Source of the DNA: Paragorgia papillata | Lineage: Eukaryota > Cnidaria > Anthozoa > Scleralcyonacea > Coralliidae | Assembly: GCA_035771165.1 (NCBI GenBank) | Contig: JAWNZC010000304.1 | Location: 713,501-777,500, forward strand | DNA length: 64,000 nt | Direction of reading: 5' to 3' | Shown here: one piece after another, positions 23,201 to 32,397 of the stretch | How positions within the stretch are numbered: position 1 is the first letter of the stretch | Layout: every line of letters begins with the position of its first letter | Program-made: the position numbers and the translations under genes | Notes under the pieces: generated by a model | What the model was told of the DNA's origin: nothing | The model's database searches: none | The model's input: only the letters and a program-made list of their open reading frames with translations

Positions 23201-26200
23201 TCGCTCGTGTATTGTTAAATATCTCATGAGATTGGCGAGAACGAAGAATTTCGTGCCATGCATGTATGCTGATTAAACTCGATTCCCTACAAGCGAAACA
23301 AGTCGACTACCTGCGACTTCATCGCTCATAATAAACAAGCGAAACAAGTCGACTACCTGCGACTTCATCGCTCATAATAAACCCAATTATCTCCTGGCAT
23401 TACCACCTTAATGTATACAGAACTCGCGATCAAGCTCTCGGCAACGGCCTCCGTGGCTCACTGGTCAGAGCATTGCACCAGAATCGCAAGGTCGTGGGTT
23501 CAATTCCTGCCGGAAGGCCTGTGTAGTTGCATTTTTCGCAACTGGTCCTGGTTTGGTCTTAAAATGTATATATTCTACACTCGAATTTTCCTTCACCCAA
23601 AATCCTTAGAACATGCTATGTAATCGAGTGAAATGCCCAATATTACTTCTAATAAACCCAATTCTCTCCTGGCATTACCACCTTAATGTATACAGAACTC
23701 GCGATCAAGCTCTCGGCAACGCCCTCCGTGGCTCAGTGGTCAGCACATTGCACTAGAATCGCAAGGTCGTGGGTTCAATTCCTGCCGGAAGGCCTGTGTA
23801 GTTGCATTTTTCGCAACTGGTCCCGGTTTGGTCTTAAAATGTATATATTCTACACTCGAATTTTCCTTCACCAAAAATCCCTAAAATATACAGGTAGTCG
23901 ACGTGGGCAAGTCTGTCCGCCACTGAAAGAGTACGTATAACAACCTGGACTAATTTTTGGCAATTACCTTTTAATATTTTAAGAATCATTGCTAAAACCG
24001 CACCACTTGATGGTGGAGGTGAGGTCACAATGCTGTAATTTTCGTCCAAACTAATGCTGATCGACTCCAGCGGCTTCACATCATAATCCCGCAAGTCATC
24101 TTCTGTGATGATTCCACCTAATCTTTGGATGTCTTTGGCTATTTCCGTTGCAAGTTTCCCATTGTAGAAACTCATTGGCTCGTTAGCAATTTTCTCTAAT
24201 GTATCTCCGAGTTCAGGATTTATAAGTATGTCATTTAAGCCTAGCATAGTGCCGTCATCTTGGAAGAAAAGCTCCCTAAAATAGTTAAAGTTGTCGTTGT
24301 AAGATGAAAATATCATCGTTAGTCCACGATGTATGTGGTCAGCATGCAGAGATTAACAACAACAAAAACACTCATTTACTTGTATCTTTTAACTATGTAC
24401 ATCCATTTATTTATTTACTTATTTATTCATTTATTAAATTATTTAATTATATTTCAATTGACGGGACCAAAAAAGATGGCGGCGGTACATTTAACCACAA
24501 TGCTTTGCAGCCTCAAATTAGCTCAAATAACGACTAAACATTGTTTATATTACATTTTTATATTTAAAACCATATCTTCCAATAATTCTGCAAGAAACAA
24601 TATTTACTGCACGCAAAAGATTGTGGTTAAATGTACAAGTCGCCATCTTTTTCGGTGCGGTGAATCGATTTATTCATTAATTTTTTCATTCATTATTTGG
24701 TTGGTTGGTTGGTTGGTTGAGTGGTTCGTTCGTTCGTTCGTTCGTTCGTTCGTTCGTTCGTTCGTTCGTTCGTTCGTTCGTTCGTTCGTTCGTTCGTTCG
24801 TTCGTTCGTTCGTTCGTTCGTTTTTTGAAGCCAACGTGTGTCGTTCTGCGTTTTTGGTTCCGAGATGTGCAAGAAAAGCGTTTATATTGAATTACATGAA
24901 GTGTCACAGAAATATATGCTAGCAAAATAAACAATTCTAGCAAGACAGCGGAGAACTAGCTAGAAATTGCTTCAAGTTTAGCTAATTTTTTAAAAGTTTT
25001 CAGCTTTGAATACAACTAGTGACAAAAATAGAAGAAAGAAGGGTCACTAAATTTGAACATAAAGGTATCAACATATTTGTAACATGCATGCGCAGAACGA
25101 GTTGGAAATCGTCTATATAGCTACAGTCTATATGTCTACTAATAACAATACCTAAATCCTGGATCTTTATAAAGGGAATCCTTTCTCTTCTTCATGACAT
25201 CATATAGTATTTTATGAATCGGGAATCCCTTCCTACAGAGCTCAATCGATGGCTGAACCAAGTCTTTCCACTCTATTCGGCCATGGTCTTCCCAGACCTT
25301 GTACATGGCCCTCACTTCCCCTGGAACGCCGATTGCGAGAGCACCTGCATGAAAGCAGAATTTAAAACTTGAATCAATGTTTTGGTTTAGGATAAAAATT
25401 GGTACGCTTGTGAGAGTGGTGAAGAGCTCCCCTTTTTATGAACAGAAGAACTTGAAAAGAACATTTACTGAAAATTTCAAGATAATCTCGCGTATAGTTC
25501 TCGAGTTATGAACTCTCAAACTTTACCATGGCTTGTTCGTTTTTGGAGAAATATGGCCTTCTCGGTAACGATGCCTTATGATGTACGCAAATGGATCATT
25601 GATGCTAAAATCCATTGTTCTTATATGCGTAGTTATCCATTTGCGTACGTCATAAGGGCCAAAAGCCCAAATTTCTCCAAAAATGAACTAGCCATGGCAA
25701 ACTTTGAGAGTTGGTAGCTCGAAAACTATATATACATCAGATTCTCTTGAAATTTTCAGTGAATACTCCTACCACACTCCTTTATATTCATTAATACAAT
25801 ATATACACCTGATAAAAATTCTCAATTTTGATTGGCTGAGAGCAGTGTAGTTTTAGGGAAATACAGTGCAGAAAAAATTGTAGAAATACAGTGCAAATTT
25901 TTGAAGCCAACGTGTGTCAATTAAAGGCAACATACATGTAGACCAATCGCGTTCCACAACGAATTTTGACGGATTGTATTTTCCGTACCCAGGTACGTTT
26001 TTCCTGCGCAAAATAAATAAATATGGCGGCCAGAATTCGGAGTAGATGAAAACAATTCCTTCAAATTTGGAGCTTTTTTGGATTTATTCTTTAGTATTGT
26101 CAAGTAAAATGCCTGCAAGAACACGGCTAGAAGAGTTTCAGTGGTTCGAGTAAACTTTTTCAAGTAGCGGCGAGAAGAGCGAAGCGCTTTTAAACAACCA

Positions 26201-28379
26201 AATGTACGAGGAATGGACGGGCAAAAAAGGGCACTGTAAGTGTACAGTTGACTTGAACATTTTTTCGTGTATATTGTTAATAAACAATGGTATGATAGAA
26301 GCGATGATTTTATTTATTTTGGGTAACATTTGACAGTATTTAGATACTGATAACCCAATGGCCCTCATCTTTTGATAATTAACAATTATTGGACGAGGTT
26401 GAGCAAAATATCGTGATTTGTCAGTGGCGAGCAGATCAGTTATTTGCCGATGCCGAAGGCAGAGGCAAATAACTGAACTGCGAGACACTGACAAATCACG
26501 ATATCTTGTGAAAACCGAGTTCAATAATTGTTTTATTATTCGATTTATATTTTATTTGACATTGTTTACCTGTAATTGTCCATTCATTTCTTTCCAGCTT
26601 GGCTGAACGAGCGATTTACGTTTGCCGAAATTGAGTGTAACGCGCATGAGTAGAATATTATTTGCTGCAAAACAACATCTCCGACTAATGCGCATGAGCA
26701 GACTGTTATTTGCAGGCAGTTGTTTATAAATCGAATAATAAAACTAGTTATTATACAATTAACTGGGGGGGAACTATGGTGTTAACTTTGCGAAGGGAAG
26801 AAAACCTGAGAACCGGATGATAAACATTCGCCGTACAGTAGAGAAGCAACAACTTACTCACATGAAGCTATAAGAAGGTCATCCATCGAGGCATATGTTG
26901 GTGCGCTCCCCCTACTGCTGAAGTTAAGCCCAATCGAATGAGGTTAGTGCTCAGATGGGTGACCATGCACCATCTTAGTTTCGTGTGAGCAGAGTTGTTG
27001 ATCCTCTCCTGCATGTGCTTCGAGGGTTTTTCAACAGGTTCTCCGGTTTTCCTCCTTCCGTAAAATGAACACCACGATCTCCCTAGTTAAATCTACTAAC
27101 TAGTTCCTTCAAGGGGTCAACGTCATTGGGTTATCTAATCAGTACCAGTTATAAATAAAGTCATAGTTAATAGAACATGCATGGTTTGGAAACTCGTCCA
27201 AAGTGATTGTTCTATGTTTTTGTTCAAGTTTATGGAAATTTGTGCAATTTCACGGTATTGTATTTTCTGTATAGTGAAGCAGTCATCCAATAGCAACGCT
27301 CGGGTTTAATTAGTGAGTTGCTTCATCGTCACGTGTTGTGGTTCTTCATTGTCACGTGTCCATAGAATTTACTTCCATATAAGGAACTCCATCGTCAGTT
27401 CAACATGACCATACTTCATGTTGAAAGACAATAGAGCTTCCAAACCATGTATATGTTCTATTAACTATGATAAGGTAAATAAAGTCGCTTTATTCATCCA
27501 AGTACTATATAGCACCATTCAACTGGGCTTAACTTCATCGGTGGGAGGAAGCGCGCTAAAGGTAAGGTAATACGGGCAACATTTTTCTTCAACTTGGAAT
27601 GCAACTTTGTTGCAAAGTTGAAAAGCGTTGTTGCACATGTTACCACCCACCTTAAACATTGTCACGCAACAATGATTTTGTTGCAAGTTGAAAAAATTTG
27701 CTGAAAAAATTAAAGTAGACTCCAGTTCTACTTGCTGCAACATGCTGATTCAACTTGCAACAAAATCATTGTTGCGTGACAATGTTTAAGGTGGGTGGTA
27801 AAACGTGCAACAAAGCTATAATTCAATTTGCAACGCAACAATGTTGCAGCAATTTGTTGCTCCTATTACTTCACCTTAATAGCTCCTGCATGCCTTTTTC
27901 CCAAATCGCACTTGAAACTATATGCTATTGCCTATACAAATATTTGCACCGTTATTTCCAACCTGACCTGTTTTAGATGATCCAGTTTTATTTACAAACA
28001 TATCTCGAAATGCATTTCCAGGTGCTTTTTCGCGTCCGTTGTAGAATGACGACGATCTCGTTTTATTTAAATAGACGACAATAAACAAACCACCACCGAT
28101 CCCCGACGAATGGACGTTGTTTACTCCGACGCAAAACAGCGTTGCTATGGCAGCGTCGACAGCCGAACCACCCTTTTTCAGAATATCGACACCGATGTCG
28201 GAGCACATTCCAACGTCGGCAGCCACCGCTCCAGTCAAGTAGACGCCATCGTCGATCGTCGCCGCAGGTCCGTCAGATCTCGTAAGTACTACCGCAATGC
28301 ACGTCAGGCTCACCAACACCAATATGGTGACAATAATTCCCGTAATCAACAGGCTATTTTTGAAGGTAGGATATCGCAT
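10933..28379 (-). CDS. gamma-glutamyltransferase, complete 7-exon gene
   Basis: Joining seven exons with GT/AG junctions and compatible phases gives 584 residues plus stop, close to the usual length. Gamma-glutamyltransferases sit in the plasma membrane facing outward. They cleave glutathione and transfer its gamma-glutamyl group after autoprocessing at a threonine that becomes the N-terminal nucleophile of the small subunit. Visible here: a short cytoplasmic N terminus, one membrane anchor (about residues 8-30), SGIGGG and an RE.AP substrate-binding block in exon 1, DGGTTH with the processing threonine at about residue 392 (exon 5), NNEMDDF (about 429-435), an SSM-P block, GASGGT, and the conserved C-terminal AGY. 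All key residues are present, so activity is expected. Introns total about 15.7 kb and are full of transposons. Orthology to one particular vertebrate paralogue cannot be decided. Confidence 0.95.
11322..12649. mobile_element. TTAA-flanked MITE (family TTAA-A) inside R1
   Basis: It begins AGTGCCCATGACATG after TTAA (11318-11321) and ends with the inverted ATAGGCACT at 12649. The terminal halves mirror each other through GTAACATCTTTTGCAGTTTT. It carries further insertions (palindrome about 11993-12520, and R2 at 12149-12505). The TTAA target suggests a piggyBac- or Kolobok-type mobiliser. Confidence 0.75.
12149..12505. mobile_element. R2 element with AGGGACTTTAAGATC termini
   Basis: The 357-bp element starts AGGGACTTTAAGATCCACGA and ends with the inverse, GATCTTAAAGTCCCT. 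It is flanked by AAT on both sides and splits the right arm of a palindromic element. A related 3'-truncated copy is at 17760-18117. Confidence 0.75.
13401..14289. other. intron DNA, nothing recognised
   Basis: This is gamma-glutamyltransferase intron sequence. No coding, RNA or clear repeat structure could be supported. Confidence 0.4.
14290..14650. repeat. inverted-repeat element in intron
   Basis: The arm CTGCTGCCAAACGTTTGCGC (about 14306-14325) is mirrored near 14610-14637 with several mismatches. It is probably a decayed MITE. Confidence 0.5.
14701..14941 (-). CDS. gamma-glutamyltransferase exon 6
   Basis: The acceptor is TTTTTTACAG/GTTTGG at 14941 and the donor GCACAG/GTGAGG at 14701. 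It encodes [15 protein letters not shown], the paired-serine block and GASGGTRI, all lining the active site in the family. Confidence 0.96.
14942..15825. other. intron DNA, nothing recognised
   Basis: AT-rich intron sequence with short A and T runs. No supported feature. Confidence 0.4.
15835..16858. mobile_element. 1,024-bp TIR element with 9-bp TSD
   Basis: The termini CAACCTCGTACCCAGGGCCC and its complement extend as arms of about 79 bp. They are flanked by a perfect 9-bp direct repeat CGTAGGCCG (15826-15834 and 16859-16867). The interior has small opposing open frames (16109-16457) with no recognisable transposase. The class is uncertain (Mutator-like by TSD length, or hAT-like if one base is shared). 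Confidence 0.85.
16885..17552. mobile_element. Mutator-like MITE with 9-bp TSD (copy 1)
   Basis: The 668-bp element begins TAGCCTACGCATAGACG and ends CGTCTGCACGCAGGCTA. The 9-bp direct repeat CCCCAGAGG lies on both sides (16876-16884, 17553-17561). The termini match the elements at 37004-37086 and 62517-62726. Confidence 0.85.
17720..17736. repeat. poly-G run
   Basis: A G-rich run, at least 15 nearly uninterrupted G residues, just before the R2 fragment. Confidence 0.9.
17760..18117. mobile_element. R2 element, 3'-truncated copy
   Basis: It starts AGGGACCTTAAGATCTTCGA and matches 12149-12505 through phrases such as AATGAATAATTTGTA and TTTTTCACGTCTTCAG. The right terminus is lost. Confidence 0.7.
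19137..19401. mobile_element. palindromic MITE with TA duplication
   Basis: The left arm CTGCCATTTGCAAGCCACCG and the long block up to ACGTTGAACATTTAA are mirrored on the right, with TA at both borders (19135-19136, 19402-19403). A Tc1/mariner-type origin is plausible. It interrupts a satellite unit. Confidence 0.8.
19430..20077. mobile_element. TTAA-flanked MITE (family TTAA-B), 648 bp
   Basis: The termini AGGTGACGTACAGTCCGTTC and the inverse are flanked by TTAA (19426-19429, 20078-20081). Inside lies a second inverted pair (about 19668-19747 with 19935-20008), suggesting another element nested within. The same termini occur at 47018-47337. Confidence 0.87.
20583..20770 (-). CDS. gamma-glutamyltransferase exon 5 (catalytic Thr)
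   Basis: The acceptor is TTATGTAG/GTCGTT at 20770 and the donor CTTG/GTAAGT at 20583. It contains DGGTTHLSV. The first threonine after GG is the expected autoprocessing site and nucleophile. TSTIN follows at the 3' end. Confidence 0.96.
20771..21415. other. intron DNA, nothing recognised
   Basis: AT-rich intron sequence between gamma-glutamyltransferase exons 4 and 5. No supported feature up to an (ATT)n run at 21418-21445. Confidence 0.4.
21466..21716 (-). mobile_element. 5S rRNA-derived SINE
   Basis: On the minus strand the 5S-like head holds the internal promoter phrases AAGCCCAGTTAGACGGGGTT, AGTACTTGGATGGG-like and GACCG. A tail with CATGTGAGT, GCTTCGAGGGTTTTTC and CCGGTTTTCCTCCCTCC follows. 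This is the architecture of SINE3-type elements. Confidence 0.85.
21725..21935 (+). mobile_element. LINE 3' end (RT C-terminus) fragment
   Basis: The frame contains [12 protein letters not shown] and [12 protein letters not shown], matching the terminal YNLR...R...FKNSFIPS pattern of LINE reverse transcriptases. It is 5'-truncated and directly abuts a 5S-derived SINE. Confidence 0.7.
22135..22274 (-). CDS. gamma-glutamyltransferase exon 4
   Basis: The acceptor is AAACAG/GATTT at 22274 and the donor AATGAG/GTATGG at 22135. It encodes [13 protein letters not shown] and LLGDP, hallmark blocks of the family, and ends in phase 0. Confidence 0.95.
22336..22590. repeat. ATAGA / GGAAT pentamer microsatellite
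   Basis: About 130 bp of (AATAG)n grades into about 115 bp of GGAAT/GGATA-type units. Serine/proline/isoleucine-rich frames across it are artefacts. Confidence 0.97.
22591..23285. other. intron DNA, nothing recognised
   Basis: No supported gene or clear repeat boundary between the microsatellite and the SINE pair. Confidence 0.4.
23290..23382. repeat. 46-bp direct duplication
   Basis: Two adjacent copies of a unit starting GCGAAACAAGTCGACTACCT and ending CGCTCATAATAAAC. Confidence 0.9.
23386..23655 (+). mobile_element. tRNA-derived SINE (family S1), copy 1
   Basis: The tRNA-like head has an A box (GTGGCTCACTGGT) and B box (GGGTTCAATTCC). A body with TTTTTCGCAACTGGTC and TGTATATATTCTACACTCGA follows. 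It is nearly identical to copy 2, about 275 bp downstream. Confidence 0.85.
23656..23895 (+). mobile_element. tRNA-derived SINE (family S1), copy 2
   Basis: It repeats copy 1 from CCCAATTCTCTCCTGGCATT through the tRNA-like head (GTGGCTCAGTGGT and GGGTTCAATTCC) to the S1 body. The two form a direct tandem. Confidence 0.85.
23968..24275 (-). CDS. gamma-glutamyltransferase exon 3
   Basis: The acceptor is CTATTTTAG/GGAG at 24275 and the donor AAAAG/GTAATT at 23968. It encodes about 102 residues including the conserved FYNGKLA block, GGIITEDDL and a [13 protein letters not shown] block of the large subunit. Confidence 0.96.
24468..24657. repeat. palindromic MITE-like repeat
   Basis: ACCAAAAAAGATGGCGGCGG and GTACATTTAACCACAAT are mirrored at 24621-24657. 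Confidence 0.75.
24722..24822. repeat. (TTCG)n tetranucleotide repeat
   Basis: About 25 perfect GTTC/TTCG units, preceded by a short (TTGG)n run. Open frames in both directions are artefacts. Confidence 0.98.
25152..25344 (-). CDS. gamma-glutamyltransferase exon 2
   Basis: The acceptor is TTTCATGCAG/G at 25344 and the donor TTTAG/GTATTG at 25152. It encodes [16 protein letters not shown], the conserved GVPGE block of the large subunit, and reads on to [11 protein letters not shown]. Confidence 0.95.
25412..25790. repeat. palindromic MITE-like repeat
   Basis: The block TTTACCATGGCTTGTTCGTT...TTATGATGTACGCAAATGG is mirrored by CCATTTGCGTACGTCATAAG...CTAGCCATGGCAAA. Outer arms include GAGAGTGGTGAAGAG and the inverse near 25770. 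Confidence 0.75.
25812..26760. repeat. dispersed repeat R1, uninterrupted copy
   Basis: It matches 11285-11321 plus 12650-13400 without the MITE, so it serves as an empty-site copy. The 3' part is a palindromic section (about 26385-26760). Confidence 0.8.
26771..27095. mobile_element. head-to-head pair of 5S-derived SINE fragments
   Basis: A minus-oriented fragment (about 26771-26895) meets a plus-oriented one (about 26905-27095). The latter has AAGTTAAGCCCAATCGA, CAGATGGGTGACCATG and GCTTCGAGGGTTTTTC. Both are diverged. Confidence 0.75.
27162..27471. repeat. palindromic MITE-like repeat
   Basis: CATAGTTAATAGAACATGCA at the left is mirrored by TGTTCTATTAACTATG at the right. AAATAAAGTC stands just outside both ends. 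Confidence 0.78.
27490..27558 (-). mobile_element. 5S-derived SINE fragment
   Basis: A short minus-oriented piece containing the complement of GTTAAGCCCAGTTGAATGG and AGTACTTGGATG. It is cut by the next palindrome. Confidence 0.6.
27559..27877. mobile_element. palindromic MITE (TTGCAACAA type)
   Basis: AAGGTAAGGTAATACGGGC at the left is mirrored by GCTCCTATTACTTCACCTT at the right. The central arms share CACGCAACAATGATTTTGTT. It lies about 90 bp from the donor of gamma-glutamyltransferase exon 1. Confidence 0.82.
27968..28379 (-). CDS. gamma-glutamyltransferase exon 1
   Basis: The start is the ATG at 28379-28377. An in-frame extension to 28415 has only TTG and is not used. The exon encodes the membrane anchor, [20 protein letters not shown] and SSGIGGGLF, then the NGREKAP block. 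The donor is CAG/GTCAGG, with the last exon base at 27968 (phase 1). No upstream 5' UTR exon could be identified. A MITE begins about 137 bp upstream (28516-29054), so the proximal promoter is partly transposon DNA. Confidence 0.93.
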
Positions 28380-28515
28380 TTTGAATCGGAAAGGTCTAGG
28401 CAAGAAATAGTTCAAATAAAACTACTGATAATCGTAATCATATCTTCAAAAATATTAATGGATAATTCATGAAGCTATTCAGAACACTCGCAGTACATGT
28501 TTTATCAGATCTAAA

Positions 28516-29054
28516 GCCCTTTTTACACGGCCAAAATTTAAGCACGCTTAAGTTAAGAGTGCTTAAAATGCGCCACCTTGGTGCGTTTACACGGTCATTT
28601 AATAATCCCTTACTAAAACATGTACACCATTATTCAACATGGCGGACGAGCTATATTTTTGGTTTTCGAAGCCTCATATGGGTAGCGTGCGCCAAAAGAG
28701 CAACGGAAGACATCGGTACACGAGAAAGAGTAATAGCTAAAAGAAAGAAACAAACAAACAAAGGAACAAAGAATGGCGAGATGGAAGCTTCTACAGCAGG
28801 GCAAAAAAATGCATTTTATCGTATTAATAACACCGTATTAATAGCAAGCGTTTTTCAATCCCGTTGCGTTTACACGGCCAAGTATAAGTGCGATTAACTG
28901 ATCGTGCTCAGTTTACTGAATCCACCTCCTTGAGGTGGTGCAAACTAATCGCGATTAATTTACGCCGATCTGTTTACACGGACATTTTAAACCCGCTTAA
29001 AGTCAGATGTGGCTCAGATCCCGCTTAAATTTTGGCCGTGTATAAAACAGGGCT
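28516..29054. mobile_element. MITE with AGCCCTxTTTACACGGCC termini
   Basis: The left end AGCCCTTTTTACACGGCCAA is mirrored by TTGGCCGTGTATAAAACAGG at the right. The interior repeats the acacggc motif. It sits just upstream of the gamma-glutamyltransferase start codon. Confidence 0.78.
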
Positions 29055-29953
29055 AAAAACACCCGGCTATCTTATAAAACACTGCTGCTCATGTTTTAAA
29101 TAGTACATAATCGTAAACTTTTACTGCATGGAAAACGAAAGTAGATTTACCGAGTTTAAAGTAATATTTCCTATAATAAGTGCCTATGAAAATCAAGTCT
29201 GTCTTGTTTGAGAGAACATTTAAAATAACAAAGTACAGAGCCGGCAGAAGATGTTTTGGAGTGTAGGGGCGAGATGCTGTTCGCGGCCTTTCTAGGGGGG
29301 TATGAATTTTTTGGGGGGTGATTTTTTTTAACTCCCCGGAAGCCATTTTCGGGCTATTTCCAGGGTAACAACGTACTAATAAAGTTCGTTTATTTTAATG
29401 GTAGTTTATTAGAAGCTTTCATTTCAGACCCGTTGTTATAACATGTATCTTAATTTAGAGTACCATCATGAATTTGTAAAAATTTTGTGGGGGCGAAAAC
29501 TGTCTGTCACTCCCACATGTAAAAATTTGGAATTTATTTGGTTTGATAAGAGCAAAAATACATATAAACTTATCCGATAAGTCATGCACATGTGACGTCA
29601 AGATGTTTGGATTGCGTATCAAACAACAACTTTTTAAAGTTCCACATATGAAATTATAGCCAGGTGCTTCATTGGATCTCAAATAGCCTTCATCGTCTTT
29701 TGAGTTCGATTGAAATAATTTATAGTATTCATATTTCAAAAAGACATATCTATTTCATCCAACGATCTTTAATAAACTGCAGACATTCTTCGCAATTAGT
29801 TCCCAAGTCGATGTTTTTAATATGTTCAGTTTGTTTAGGGGGCCTTTACACCAGCCCGGGTTGACTTGACCCGGGCTCGTGCAAAGTGTCGGCGATATGA
29901 TAATTTCTGTCCAATCTCGTACGGGCGAACGTGTCTTTGGCGGCAAGTTCGAG
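29055..29953. other. no gene; MITE fragments
   Basis: A piece of the TTAA-A family (TGCCTATGAAAATCAAGTCT, about 29188) and a short GGGCCTTTACACC-type terminus with a CCCGGGTTGACTTGACCCGGG palindrome (about 29840-29878) are visible. Nothing else is recognised. Confidence 0.5.
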
Positions 29954-30759
29954 TCTGCCTCCTTCGCATGCCCTATTGCATCATGGACAGGTCACACTTT
30001 TGAGAGGGCCTGCCAGATCCTGTAAACAAAGTGGGGACTGATCCCATTATGCACAGCGAGACTAGGCCCTATAGTTTTGAGAGGGCCTGCAAAATCTTTC
30101 CGGTCGCTGTTCGACAAACGTACGTCAAGTTCTTTTAACACTGTGACCCACCAAGAAATTCGGTCTAAACTTTCTCACAGATCATGACAATGAAGAAACC
30201 AGTATGTTTTAGAATTACCGACCTTCTGCCAATAATATTTTTAGCAACAAAAAGGAATTGAAGGGGAAAATATCTGCCGAACAAAAGCAAATTCGACGGT
30301 CAGGAAAGTACAGGTTTTTCTTATTGTTTTTTGGTTTATTTAGCTATCGAAGACAGTCAACTGACCAAGAGTTAATGAGATTTAATTTTGTTAAATTGTA
30401 GGCTATAGTGCAGCGTAATTCAAGTTTCAGTTGTTGTGGAAACCGAAAAAGTATAAACCCTCGAATCTCTGGGTAGACTAAAGTGCATTTTCGTTGATTA
30501 TTCCGGCCGAAAGTTGACAAAGTTCAACCGTAATTGCTTTTTTCAACAATTCCTTCATTTTAAAGCTAGGATTCGTATGTCGCAAGTCTTCAATGTCCTT
30601 CAAAATCGTCGGATATAGCCATGGCTATTAACAATGGTAGTCAATTATGCAAATTTATTCCGTGCCAAGTTTTGCCAAATTTTTTACAGGATCTTGCAGG
30701 CCCTAAATTCGGCGTGTGTGACCTGTCCATGATGCAACGAGGGCCTGCGGAGGAGGCAG
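29954..30759. mobile_element. hAT-like non-autonomous element with 8-bp TSD
   Basis: The 806-bp element has terminal inverted repeats built on CTGCCTCC and ATGATGCAA/CATGGACAGGTCACAC. The 8-bp direct repeat AGTTCGAG stands at 29946-29953 and 30760-30767, as expected of hAT. A second partial copy of the interior is at 49724-50303. Confidence 0.83.
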
Positions 30760-30767
30760 AGTTCGAG

Positions 30768-31740
30768 CGCTCGAAAAGACCTGAATTCGAATTCTCAAGT
30801 TTCATCATGGCAGTGGTCTAGTGACAAGATCAAATATTTGATTGTATGTCTATAAAGGACTACAAAACTGAATTGGATTAGAAAAATGCGACTTCAATTC
30901 AGATATTGCTGCCTTCTTTTCTCGCTTACGCTCGAACGCATACGCGCCGAGAATAAAAAGCAACGGCATCGATCTGAAACAATCGAAATTTTCTAACGAC
31001 GACGTTGTTTTTCAACATCACCTGCCGTGTTGTTGTTCGCCATGTTGTTTAGTGAATAATTATCGACCACATATTTTGACACTGCTCGGACAGAAAAACA
31101 TTCCCAACCTGAGTTGAGAAAAGGTGCCCCTGCCCAACAGGAACGATATGACCGACGGATAACATTTCCATCAAATGAGTAATAACGGCCATTATTATAT
31201 GGCAGCAGCGCTGAGAGGTCCGAATAAGAAAATCCTGTAATTTGATTGGTTAATAAGCGGTCGGATATTTCCCGTATCCGCCCGCTCAGAGCGGAATCTG
31301 CCGTTCGGGACCGTAAGTTTTATAAACAAAATGGCAGTCATGTCAGTTAGTATATGCAACAAGATGGATTATAATTTCAGAACTACTCATTGTTGAAATA
31401 TATCGTGCAGGTATGTTTTTCATTTGATGTATAGTTTGAGTTTCCACGTTTTGTGAAAGTTTTTAAATGTCCAAAATGTTCGTAACATTGTTCGTAATAA
31501 TATAACATTTACTTCTCGCAGGTATTAGAATTTCAGATGATTTTTTATTCAACTACTTAACGTACGATCTTGAGCAATATGTCAAACAAAAGCAATTGAA
31601 AAATACTATTTGAGGTAGAAAGTTCAGGATTCTACCTCAACGGAAAGCACTTTAAAAATGGGAAAATGTCTGCCATTTTCGTTTAGTTCGCAAGAAATAT
31701 GGGTCGAATTTTCACAGAACGTTCACAACATTTATGGCCA
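30768..31740. other. no supported feature
   Basis: Intergenic DNA without a recognisable gene. Inverted fragments cannot be bounded. Confidence 0.4.
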
Positions 31741-31918
31741 TATAATAAACTACTTATTGACCTCGCTTGTTTGGTCTGTACTAGTGAAATATCGGACCTC
31801 TGTTTTTTGCACAGACCTCAACTCGATCGCTGCGCTCGTCTCGGTCCGTACTAAAAAAACATCGGTCCGATATTTCACTAGTACAGACCTCACGCTCGGT
31901 CAATAAGTAGTTAGTATA
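31741..31918. repeat. palindromic element
   Basis: TATAATAAACTACTTATTGA is mirrored by TCAATAAGTAGTTAGTATA. Inner arms carry GTACTAGTGAAATATCGG. It is related to the palindrome near 11993-12520. Confidence 0.8.
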
Positions 31919-32114
31919 GGACAACAGCTCTTCATATTACATCTCAAACTCATTAATAATTCATGAAGAAAACACAAAGGAAATCAGTACCGTGTCGGTG
32001 GTTTGGATATCGGAGGAAGAAATTACATAAATTAAGCAAACTTTCATCTTGATTTTCTCTTAAAATACTGATTTGTTTGAGATGCTATATCATACACTTG
32101 GAGGAGTGTTTCAT

Positions 32115-32215
32115 CAGGAAATCCAAACACCTCGAAGTTTGTTCAAAAACCTCGGCTTAGCCTCGGTTTTCAACAAACGTCTCGGTGTTTGGATATCCCC
32201 CCCCCCCCCCCCCCA
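32115..32215. repeat. short palindrome ending in poly-C
   Basis: GGAAATCCAAACACCTCG is mirrored by CTCGGTGTTTGGATATCC, followed by about 16 C residues. Confidence 0.75.
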
Positions 32216-32397
32216 ACAAGTGTTTATTAAACCCATTCCTGCCTGACAACAAAATCAGCCCTTTTTTGTTTTACTCTGTCTAACGCAAGACGATTTTACT
32301 TTCAAAGGAACACCCTCTGGCTCATGTATGCAGACATCAACGAGTTATTTCTGTGTAAGGTAGAACCTTTCATTTGAAGCGTTGATGTCTCCTTTAA

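Noticed and set aside
23411..23940. Paired 70-84-residue ORFs with [16 protein letters not shown]
   Set aside because: Translations of two tRNA-derived SINE copies.
24686..24943. VRSF / NERT repeat proteins on both strands
   Set aside because: Artefact of the (TTCG)n repeat.
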